A stretch of DNA of 64,000 nucleotides from Hydrogenophaga crocea (lineage in GTDB: Bacteria > Pseudomonadota > Gammaproteobacteria > Burkholderiales > Burkholderiaceae_C): the NCBI RefSeq assembly GCF_011388215.1, contig NZ_CP049989.1:2170001-2234000 (forward strand). The letters run 5' to 3'. The translations under genes and the position numbers were made by a program. The notes under the pieces are model-generated. The model had not been told where the DNA came from and did not search any database. It saw only the letters and a list, made by a program, of their open reading frames with translations. Position 1 is the stretch's first letter. Every line of letters starts with the position of its first letter. Positions 52,746 through 64,000 of this stretch are shown here, piece after piece.

Positions 52746-55334
52746 GTGAACCAAGATCCCGGCGATTCGCTCTTCGACGCCCTGCTGCCCGAACAACCGG
52801 GCGAGTGGGCGCAGTCCCTGGCCATGCCCGCCGACGCAGGCCACCTCGACGAACTGCGCGGCGACGGCCCGCACGGCCTGGCCACCCCCTGGGCCGACTT
52901 CTTCGAGCACATCGGCCAGGAAGGCCTGGCCGACCTGAACCGCCGCGCCGAGAACCTGCAGCGCCAGATCCGCGACAACGGCGTCACCTACAACGTCTAC
53001 GCCGACGAAGGCGGCCTGCAACGCCCCTGGTCGCTCGACCTCTTCCCCATGCTCGTGGGCCCGGCCGACTGGGCGCAGATCGAGGCCGGCGTGCACCAGC
53101 GCGCGCGCCTGCTCAACGCCATGATGGCCGACCTCTACGGCCCGCGCGAACTGCTCAAGCGCGCGCTGCTGCCCGCCGCGCTGGTGCAGGGCCACCCGGG
53201 CTACCTGCGCGCCATGCAGGGCGTGCGCCCGGCCGGCGGCACCTGGCTGCACATCGTGGGCTTCGACCTCGCGCACGGCCCCGACGGCCGCTGGTGGGTG
53301 GTGGGCCAGCGCACCCAGGCGCCCTCGGGCCTGGGCTACCTGCTCGAAAACCGCATCGCCATCGCGCGCCAGTTTCCCAAGGCCTTCGCGGGGCTGCGCG
53401 TGCAGCGCCTGGCCGCGAGCTACCGCGCGCTCATGGACGGCATCAAGGCCATCGCGCCCGAAGGCGAGAACGCGCGCATCGCGCTGCTCACGCCCGGCCC
53501 CTACAACGAAACCTACTTCGAGCACGCCTACCTCGCGCGCTACCTCGGCCTCATGCTGGTCGAGGGCAACGACCTCACGGTGCGCGACCAGCGCGTGTTC
53601 CTCAAGACGCTGGGCGGGCTCGAACCGGTGCACGCGCTGATCAAGCGCCTCGACGACGAATGGCTCGACCCGCTCGAGCTGCGCGCCGACTCCACCCTGG
53701 GCGTGCCCGGCCTGCTGCAGGCGCTGCGTGCGGGCAACCTGGTGCTGGCCAACGCGCCGGGCTCGGCGCCGCTCGAATCGAGCGCCCTGCTGGGCTTCCT
53801 GCCCGCCATCAGCGAGCACCTGCTCGGCGAACCGCTGGCCATGCCTTCCCTGGCCACCTGGTGGTGCGGCGAAGACGCGGCCCTGCGCAGCGTGCTGCCG
53901 CTGCTCAAGGGCGGCGTGATCAAGCCCACCTACCCGCGCTCGGGCCTGGAGACCGCGATCGGCCAGGCCCTGGGCGCTCGCGAGCTCGACGAGTGGTCGG
54001 GCCGCATGGCGCGCCGGCCCGAGGACTACACCGTGCAGTCCTGGCTGCCGCTGTCGCAAACGCCCACCTGGGACGGCGAACGCATCCTGCCGCGATCCAC
54101 GCTGCTGCGCGTGTTCGCGCTCGCCGACGGCACGGGTTCGTGGCACGTGCTGCCGGGCGGCCTGGTGCGGCTGGCGCCGCGCGGGCAGCTCGTGGCCGCC
54201 ATGCAACGCGGCGGCAGCAGCGCCGATTGCTGGGTGCTCACCGACGGCCCGGTCGACCACGCCACGCTCACGCAAAGCCAGCCCAGCACCTTCGCCATCG
54301 CGCAGCAGAAGCGCCCCGTGACCAGCCGCGCCGCCGAGAACCTGTTCTGGCTCGGCCGCTACACCGAACGCGCCGAGAACACCGTGCGCCTGGCCGAGAT
54401 CGTGCTCGACCAGCTCGACGGCGAAGAGCCCGGCACGCCCGCGTTGCTGGCCTGGCTCTCGGCCGTGGCGCGCGAGAACGCGCTGGTGCTGCCCGACGCG
54501 CCCGACGCCACGCAGTCGTCGCGCGTGTTCGCGCGCTGCCTCATGGCCAACCTCGCGCCGCCGCCGCACGATCCGCAGGCCGGCAGCTCGTTCAGCGTGG
54601 GCTTCAACCTGGGCGCGCTCAAGGCCGCGGCCTCGCAGGTGCGCGAGCGGCTCTCGCGCGAGCACTGGAAGCTCATCGAGCTGACGCACGCGGGCTTCAT
54701 GGGCTCGGCCGCGCAGCTCGCCGAAGACGCCGAGTACGCCACGGGCGAAGCGCAGTCCATGCTGCAGGAGGCCAGCGAGATGCTCGCCGCCATCACCGGC
54801 TCGCAGACCGACCGCATGGTGCGCGACGACGGCTGGCGGCTCTTGTCCGTGGGCCGCCACATCGAGCGCCTGATCACGCTCTCGCGCGCGCTCGCGCTGG
54901 GCCTGGAAACCGGCAGCCTGCACGAGCCCGCGGGCTTCGAGGCCATGGTGGCGCTGTTCGACTCCACCATCACCTTCCACGCGCAGTACCAGCAGCGCCG
55001 CGACATGGTCGCGCTGATCGACCTGCTGGTGCTCGACCCCGACAACCCGCGCTCGCTGGCCTGGGTGGTCAAGACCCTGCGCGCGCGCCTCGCGCGCCTG
55101 GGGCAGAACGTGGCGCCGCAAGACGCCGAGTTCGCGCGCGAACTGCCCGACCCCGCGCACTGGTCGCTCACCGAACTCAGCCACTGGCAGCGCGACGGCG
55201 ACGGCCAGCGCCGCTGGAGCGCGCTCGCCAGCGTGCTGGCCGACTGCGAAATCGCGGCCATGGACCTGTCGGAGGCCATCGCGCGGCTGCACTTCAGCCA
55301 CGCCGACCGCCGCAGCCAGAGCCTGAGCGCCTGA
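52746..55334 (+). CDS. fused circularly permuted ATP-grasp/alpha-E protein
   Basis: An 862-residue fusion: residues 1-~500 are a circularly permuted ATP-grasp (RIALLTPGPYNETYFEHAYLARYLG; VLPGGLVRLAPRG, in pieces). From about 527 an alpha-E domain follows, with AAENLFWLGRYTERAENTVRLAE. It is the fused counterpart of the two separate genes at 44.2-46.6 kb. Start GTG 52746, 34 bp after the DUF2126 gene. It is predicted to act with the flanking transglutaminase-like proteins, possibly synthesising and then processing a small peptide. Confidence 0.93.
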   Translation: MNQDPGDSLFDALLPEQPGEWAQSLAMPADAGHLDELRGDGPHGLATPWADFFEHIGQEGLADLNRRAENLQRQIRDNGVTYNVYADEGGLQRPWSLDLFPMLVGPADWAQIEAGVHQRARLLNAMMADLYGPRELLKRALLPAALVQGHPGYLRAMQGVRPAGGTWLHIVGFDLAHGPDGRWWVVGQRTQAPSGLGYLLENRIAIARQFPKAFAGLRVQRLAASYRALMDGIKAIAPEGENARIALLTPGPYNETYFEHAYLARYLGLMLVEGNDLTVRDQRVFLKTLGGLEPVHALIKRLDDEWLDPLELRADSTLGVPGLLQALRAGNLVLANAPGSAPLESSALLGFLPAISEHLLGEPLAMPSLATWWCGEDAALRSVLPLLKGGVIKPTYPRSGLETAIGQALGARELDEWSGRMARRPEDYTVQSWLPLSQTPTWDGERILPRSTLLRVFALADGTGSWHVLPGGLVRLAPRGQLVAAMQRGGSSADCWVLTDGPVDHATLTQSQPSTFAIAQQKRPVTSRAAENLFWLGRYTERAENTVRLAEIVLDQLDGEEPGTPALLAWLSAVARENALVLPDAPDATQSSRVFARCLMANLAPPPHDPQAGSSFSVGFNLGALKAAASQVRERLSREHWKLIELTHAGFMGSAAQLAEDAEYATGEAQSMLQEASEMLAAITGSQTDRMVRDDGWRLLSVGRHIERLITLSRALALGLETGSLHEPAGFEAMVALFDSTITFHAQYQQRRDMVALIDLLVLDPDNPRSLAWVVKTLRARLARLGQNVAPQDAEFARELPDPAHWSLTELSHWQRDGDGQRRWSALASVLADCEIAAMDLSEAIARLHFSHADRRSQSLSA

Positions 55335-55345
55335 GGAAGCCCGCC

Positions 55346-56296
55346 ATGGAGCTGCGCATCCGCCATTGCACCACCTACCGCTACCAGAGCCCGGTGGACA
55401 TGGCGCAGCACATGCTGCACCTCACGCCGCGCGAAACCGCCACGCAGCGCGTGCTCGCGCACCGGCTGGCGATCGCGCCCGAGCCCGCCACCGTGCACCA
55501 GACCAAGGACGCGCACGGCAACCTGCGCACCTTTTTTGCGCAGGAAGCACCACACGAGGCGCTGAGCGTGCTGGCCGACAGCACGGTACACACCCGCGCG
55601 CCCCAGCCCCTGCCCGAAGGCGCACCATGGCGGGGCATGGCCTGGGAGCGCGTGCGCGAGCACTTCCGCTACCGGGTGAACGCGCCCTACGAGGCCGCGG
55701 CCGAGTTCGTCTTCGCCTCGCCCATGGTGCCGCGCGACGAGGCCTTCAGCGAATGGGCGCGCCCGGCCTTCGAACCCGGCCTGCCGCTGCTGCAGGCCGC
55801 GCGCGCGCTGATGGAGCGCATCCACACCGAGCTGCGCTACGAAACCGCGAGCACCGAGGTCAACACGCCCGCGCTCGAAGCGCTGGCCCAGGGCAAGGGC
55901 GTGTGCCAGGACTTTGCGCACATCATGATCGGCTGCCTGCGCAGCCTGGGCCTGCCCGCGCGCTACGTGAGCGGCTACCTGCTCACGCAGCCGCCGCCGG
56001 GCAAGCCGCGCCTGATCGGCGCCGACGCCTCGCACGCCTGGGTGTCGGTCTACGCGCCGGCCAGCGGCGACACGCCGGGCCAGTGGTTCGACTTCGACCC
56101 CACCAACAACCGCTGCGGCGCGGGCAGCCCGGGCGAGGACTACGTGGTCCTGGCGATCGGCCGCGACTTCAGCGACGTCTCGCCCATGCGCGGCGTGATC
56201 CAGGGCGGCGCGCAGCACACGCTCGAGGTGGCGGTGACGGTGGCGCCGCCGGCGGAACTGGAAGGGCGCGAGCTCGATCCGCGCGAAGGGCACTGA
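55346..56296 (+). CDS. transglutaminase-like protein
   Basis: A 316-residue protein with the N-terminal transglutaminase-associated beta domain (MELRIRHCTTYRYQSPVDMAQHMLHLTPR, in pieces) and a core with triad Cys187 (GVCQDFAH), His230 (ASHAWVSV) and Asp251 (FDFDPTNN). The fold suggests a peptidase or amide-exchange activity. It is the last member of the DUF2126/ATP-grasp-alpha-E/transglutaminase operon, 11 bp after the fusion gene. Confidence 0.93.
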   Translation: MELRIRHCTTYRYQSPVDMAQHMLHLTPRETATQRVLAHRLAIAPEPATVHQTKDAHGNLRTFFAQEAPHEALSVLADSTVHTRAPQPLPEGAPWRGMAWERVREHFRYRVNAPYEAAAEFVFASPMVPRDEAFSEWARPAFEPGLPLLQAARALMERIHTELRYETASTEVNTPALEALAQGKGVCQDFAHIMIGCLRSLGLPARYVSGYLLTQPPPGKPRLIGADASHAWVSVYAPASGDTPGQWFDFDPTNNRCGAGSPGEDYVVLAIGRDFSDVSPMRGVIQGGAQHTLEVAVTVAPPAELEGRELDPREGH

Positions 56297-56350
56297 CGCA
56301 CCGGTCGATAGAATCGATCGCTCCTTTCAACCGCCTTCCTGGAGCGACCG

Positions 56351-56812
56351 ATGAGCGCACTCGCCAAGCTCAAGCAACTGGGCATCACCCTGCCCCCCGT
56401 GGCCGTCCCGGCCGCCGCCTACGTGCCCTTCGTGCAGACCGGCAACCTCGTGTTCATCAGCGGCAACATCGCGCGCAAAAACGGCCAGGCCTGGGTCGGC
56501 CAGCTCGGCCTGACCATGACCACCGAAGAAGGCAAGGAAGCCGCGCGCTCGGTGGCCATCGCCCTGATGGGCACGCTGCAGGCGGCCTGCGAAGCGGCCG
56601 GCAAGACGCTCGACGACGTCAAGCGCATCGTCAAGGTCATGAGCCTGGTCAACAGCACACCCACCTTCACCGAGCAGCACCTGGTCACCAACGGCTGCAG
56701 CGAACTGCTGGGCGAGGTCTTCGGCTCGGCCCACGCGCGCAGCGCCTTCGGCGTGGCGCAGTTGCCCATGGGCGCCTGCGTGGAGATCGAGCTGATCGCC
56801 GAGCTGGGCTGA
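56351..56812 (+). CDS. RidA/YjgF-family protein
   Basis: A 153-residue Rid-superfamily protein (about 20 residues longer than RidA, like the YoaB-type subgroup). The family pattern LVFISGNIARKNG and RSAFGVAQLPMGACVEIELIAEL (in pieces) keeps the arginine that binds the carboxylate of imines. Likely role is hydrolysis of reactive enamine/imine intermediates in the cytosol. GGAG lies eight bases before ATG. Its stop abuts the stop of the convergent small membrane protein. Confidence 0.9.
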   Translation: MSALAKLKQLGITLPPVAVPAAAYVPFVQTGNLVFISGNIARKNGQAWVGQLGLTMTTEEGKEAARSVAIALMGTLQAACEAAGKTLDDVKRIVKVMSLVNSTPTFTEQHLVTNGCSELLGEVFGSAHARSAFGVAQLPMGACVEIELIAELG

Positions 56813-56995
56813 TCAGCGTTGCTGGCGGCGCGCGTTCGCGCGCCGTACCTGGCGGCTCTGCGTGGCCTCAGCGGTCGCTTTCTCGCGCGCCGCGCGGCGC
56901 TGCATGACACGCCGCGTGGCCCAGCGCGACAGCGCAAACGCCACAAGGCCCACGGCCATGGCGATCAACACACCGGTGATCTCACCCGATTGCAT
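56813..56995 (-). CDS. small single-pass membrane protein
   Basis: A 60-residue protein with one hydrophobic helix (VLIAMAVGLVAFALSRWA, about residues 9-26) followed by a basic tail rich in Arg, Ala and Gln. It resembles no named family. It starts at an ATG 12 bp downstream of the YcaQ-like gene's stop on the same strand, so they may be co-transcribed. The short length leaves some doubt. Confidence 0.55.
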   Translation of the reverse strand: MQSGEITGVLIAMAVGLVAFALSRWATRRVMQRRAAREKATAEATQSRQVRRANARRQQR

Positions 56996-57007
56996 GGTCT
57001 TGACTCC

Positions 57008-58123
57008 TCAGGTCGGGCGCGCATAGCCCGACAAACACACCTCGAGGCGCGCCAACTCTTCGTCGAGCGCACGCCGGAACGCCGGGTCGCGCGGTGCGCG
57101 GCCCGACACGAAGCCCGGTGCCGGCAGCAGCCGGCCGTCCTGCATCCGCAGGTTGATCCAGCCCGGCACCTGTTCGCCCCACAGCAGGGGCAGCGCGTAG
57201 TGGCCCATGGTGCGGCGCGCCGCGGGCAGGTAGGCCTCGAAGCGGTAGGCCCAACCCCACAACAGCTCGAAACGGCGGCGGTCCCACACCACCGGGTCGA
57301 AGGGCGCGAGCACGCGCACGGCGTCGGCCGGCCGGTGGCGGCGCGAGGCGGGGTTTTCGTCGGCGGGCCAGAACCAGGCCGTGCCGTCCACCACCGCGTG
57401 GCCATAGCGCTGGCGCGCGGCCTTCGCCACGGCGCGCGCTTCGACCGCCAGATGGGGCGCGCCATAGCGCAGCAGCGTCACCAGGTAGCCGAGGCTGGCC
57501 GCGGGCAGCGGCGCGTAGAGGTTCACGATGGCGTCGACCAGGGCCTCGGCGCGGGCGCGCCGCGCCGCGGGGCTGTCTTCATGCGCGGGGTGCTGCATGG
57601 CCTCGTACAAGCGCGTGCCGCCCTCGCGGCGGCGCACGCGCAGCCAGCCGTGGTGGTGCATCTGGTCGAGCAGCCGCGTGCTGGCGTTGAGTTCGCCGCC
57701 CCAGTAACCGGCCACGCGGCCATGGTGCGCAAAGGCCTCGCCCACGTCGCGCGGATGCACCACACCACGCTCGCGCACGAACGCCAGCACCTCGCTGGCG
57801 CGGCGCGCGGTGGCCGCGTCCCAGGGGCGGCGCGGCGCACGCGGGTGCAGCAGGCCGAACAGGCTGCGCGGCACGAAACCGTAGTTGACGAATGCGTCTT
57901 CCTCGAGACCGAGGCGCTCGTAGCCGCGTTCGAGATCGCCAGCGCGGTAGCCACGCACGCGCTGGAACAGGATCAGGTCTTGCGCGCGGGCGGGGGCACG
58001 CAGGGGGTCGGCCTGCACGAAGCCCAGCCGCCGCACCGCGGCCGGCAAGGCCTGCGGTGCGAACAGGCTGCGGGCGATCGCGTGGCGGCGCAGCGCATCG
58101 GTCGTGAGCGCGGCGCCGGCCAC
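57008..58123 (-). CDS. YcaQ/AlkX-like winged-helix DNA glycosylase
   Basis: A 371-residue protein of the HTH_42 family (YcaQ/AlkZ). The motif GFVQADPLRAPARAQDLILFQR (in pieces) contains the Gln-x-Asp (QAD) signature of interstrand-crosslink glycosylases. The rest includes winged-helix repeats (VRERGVVHPRDVGEAFAHHGR) and the C-terminal WGWAYRFEAYLPAARRTMGHYALPLLWGE stretch. Likely role is unhooking DNA crosslinks made by alkylating antibiotics. It ends immediately before a small membrane-protein gene and starts four bases after the parC stop, so it may share the parEC transcript. Confidence 0.88.
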   Translation of the reverse strand: MAGAALTTDALRRHAIARSLFAPQALPAAVRRLGFVQADPLRAPARAQDLILFQRVRGYRAGDLERGYERLGLEEDAFVNYGFVPRSLFGLLHPRAPRRPWDAATARRASEVLAFVRERGVVHPRDVGEAFAHHGRVAGYWGGELNASTRLLDQMHHHGWLRVRRREGGTRLYEAMQHPAHEDSPAARRARAEALVDAIVNLYAPLPAASLGYLVTLLRYGAPHLAVEARAVAKAARQRYGHAVVDGTAWFWPADENPASRRHRPADAVRVLAPFDPVVWDRRRFELLWGWAYRFEAYLPAARRTMGHYALPLLWGEQVPGWINLRMQDGRLLPAPGFVSGRAPRDPAFRRALDEELARLEVCLSGYARPT

Positions 58124-58127
58124 CGCG

Positions 58128-62446
<4,319 letters not shown>

Positions 62447-62562
62447 GGGCGCGGATTGTAGGGGTGGATGGCGCAAACCACTGGATGCCCATACAGACCA
62501 TCGCGCAGCGGGCTTGCGGCGCAACAATCGGACCGCTGCCTCCACCGCTCCGCGCCTTCGCC

Positions 62563-64000
62563 ATGCCCCTGACCCCGCACGCCACCGCCTGCCCCGGCGC
62601 CCGCCGCCGCCGGCTCCGGGCCGCCGCCCCCGCCCTCCTTCTGGCGCTGCTGGCGGCGCTGCCCACCGGGGCGTTGTGGGCGCAGACCGCCGCGCCCCCG
62701 GCCGCGGCGGGCCAGCCGGCCCCGGCCCGGTCGCCGGCGCAGTGGCAGGCCTTGCTGGTGGCCGCCCGGCACAGCGCGGGGAGCCAGGCCTTCGAGTACC
62801 GGGCCGCCATCTACCCCAGCCTGGGCCAGGCACGGCTGGCCAGCTTCAGCGGCCTGGCGCGCAGCGTCACCACCCGGCAGGCGGCCAACCTGGTCGAGCC
62901 GGTGCCGCCGGTGCGCCGTGCCCTGCGCGATCTGCTGGTGCCGGGCACACGCTCGGCCCCCATCGAGGCGCCGCTGCCCAACAACGCCGGCCCGGGTTGG
63001 GTGGTGGTGGAGCTCGTGGCCCGAACGCCCGCCACGCTGGCGCTCGACCCCGGGCCGGCCTTCGAGGCCTGGGCCGCGCGCATGGTGCAACAGGGCCGGC
63101 TGCCACACCCCGACCAGCTGCTGGCAGACGCCCAGGCGCGCACCCAGGCCGCGTTCTGGGACACACGCCAGGCCGCGCAAATCGCCGCGCTGCCCGCGGG
63201 GCTCGATGCCAACACCCGCTTCGGCGACGACACCACGCCCCTGGTGCGCGCCGTGCAGCGGCGCGACCTGGCCGCCGTGCGCGCCCTGCTCGACCGCGGC
63301 GCCGACCCCAACCGCTGCACACCCCTGGGCTGCCCGCTCGACGTGGCCAGCGCCGTGCTCGACGGCCCCACCTTTGCCGCCTGGCTCGACGAGCTGAGCG
63401 GGCGCGGTGCGCGCATCGACGCGCTCGACAGCACCTGGCGCGGCAGCGCCAATACCCTGCTGACCAGCGCCATCCTGCGTGAGAACGACGCGCTCACCGA
63501 TCTGCTGATCGCGCGCGGCGCCTCGCCCGACGGCGCGCCCGGCGCGCTCATGACCCCGCTGCAGGCCGCCGCGCTGATGGGCAAGCGGCCGCTCGCCCAG
63601 GCCCTGCTCGAGCGCGGCGCCGACCCGCTGCCGTTCAACGACCGCGCCCCCGCGCCGCCGCCCGTGATGCGCTACAGCCTGTACCAGGGCGCGCTCGAAA
63701 GCGGCGACACCGCCCTGGCCACCTGGGCCGAGGGCGTGATGCTCGACGCTGCGAAACGCCGTCCGGGCCTGGGCTACCAGGTCTTCATCGAGCAGGGAGG
63801 CCAGCGCAGCGCATTGCCGCGCGACGGCGTGCTGCGCCTGAAAGCCGCGCCGTTCCGGCTCGTGGTGCGCTTCAACGATCCAACCCAGGGCAGCCTGCAG
63901 ATCGGCGCCTCGCTGGCGCACGAATGGCTGCAGGAGGTGCGCAGCGGTGACCGCCGCAACGCCATGTTCCATCCCTACTCGTCGGGTGCCACGGCCGAAC
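62563..64000 (+). CDS. exported ankyrin-repeat protein, 3' end beyond the window
   Basis: An open frame of 479 codons with no stop before the window ends. The start ATG is followed by an Arg-rich segment and a hydrophobic stretch (APALLLALLAALPTGALWAQ), a probable signal peptide, then an Ala/Pro-rich linker. Ankyrin-type repeats are visible, such as TPLVRAVQRRDLAAVRALLDRGADPN (in pieces, about 226-252) and later TPLQAAALMGKRPLAQALLERGADP. A role in the periplasm or outside through protein binding is likely. No enzymatic domain is recognisable in the part seen. Confidence 0.8.
   Translation, partial: MPLTPHATACPGARRRRLRAAAPALLLALLAALPTGALWAQTAAPPAAAGQPAPARSPAQWQALLVAARHSAGSQAFEYRAAIYPSLGQARLASFSGLARSVTTRQAANLVEPVPPVRRALRDLLVPGTRSAPIEAPLPNNAGPGWVVVELVARTPATLALDPGPAFEAWAARMVQQGRLPHPDQLLADAQARTQAAFWDTRQAAQIAALPAGLDANTRFGDDTTPLVRAVQRRDLAAVRALLDRGADPNRCTPLGCPLDVASAVLDGPTFAAWLDELSGRGARIDALDSTWRGSANTLLTSAILRENDALTDLLIARGASPDGAPGALMTPLQAAALMGKRPLAQALLERGADPLPFNDRAPAPPPVMRYSLYQGALESGDTALATWAEGVMLDAAKRRPGLGYQVFIEQGGQRSALPRDGVLRLKAAPFRLVVRFNDPTQGSLQIGASLAHEWLQEVRSGDRRNAMFHPYSSGATAE

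Overview
The window looks like chromosomal DNA of a high-GC betaproteobacterium, most likely of the Comamonadaceae (a Hydrogenophaga/Acidovorax/Variovorax-like organism). This rests on codon bias, the ETF/acyl-CoA dehydrogenase and TRAP-transporter content, the many LysR regulators and the parE-parC pair. The genus is an inference. No rRNA, tRNA, CRISPR array, insertion sequence or prophage was recognised.

Layout. 0-2.2 kb: an HpaI-type aldolase and a tartronate-semialdehyde reductase-like gene, then an unknown ORF. 2.2-5.8 kb: a lower-GC block with a tandem-HTH regulator, a DUF4365 nuclease-like protein, an AbiGi-like protein and a Zn-finger/HEPN-like protein. This is the best candidate here for an undescribed defence module. 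6-13.4 kb: LysR/class II aldolase pair, a winged-helix/TPR regulator, OsmC-like protein, alpha/beta hydrolase, AraC regulator, an apparently internally deleted cupin gene and an integral membrane acyltransferase. 13.4-19.4 kb: a divergent NhaR-like LysR gene and a three-gene dissolved-inorganic-carbon uptake operon dabB-dabA-DUF6671. 19.4-20.5 kb: an overlapping MNT/HEPN toxin-antitoxin-type pair behind a 15-bp inverted repeat. 20.5-26 kb: a 5'-truncated LysR remnant, then gluconokinase-dctQ-dctM-dctP (TRAP) with a divergent LacI-type regulator and two TAGCGCTA-type operators. 26-33 kb: PBP1A, acyl-CoA dehydrogenase plus nitronate monooxygenase-like oxidoreductase, and etfBA behind a perfect palindrome. 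33.3-37.5 kb: a second TRAP operon and an MscS channel. 37.5-44.1 kb: a histone-deacetylase-like amidohydrolase divergent from moxR-DUF58-tgpA, then mltB and an isolated CesT-like chaperone gene. 44.2-56.3 kb: two back-to-back loci encoding circularly permuted ATP-grasp, alpha-E and transglutaminase-like proteins, with comEC translationally coupled to one of them. 56.3-64 kb: RidA-family protein, small membrane protein, YcaQ-like glycosylase, parC/parE, and an exported ankyrin-repeat protein cut by the window end.

Themes. The dab operon concentrates bicarbonate using a cation gradient, which fits an organism with an autotrophic or carboxylation-heavy lifestyle. The two TRAP systems, the aldolases and gluconokinase point to growth on organic and sugar acids. 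The ATP-grasp/alpha-E/transglutaminase set (two copies, one fused and one split) is a widespread but biochemically obscure predicted peptide-synthesis system. Together with the 2.2-5.8 kb island it is where new biology is most likely. Family assignments come from motifs recognised by eye; no database search was run.
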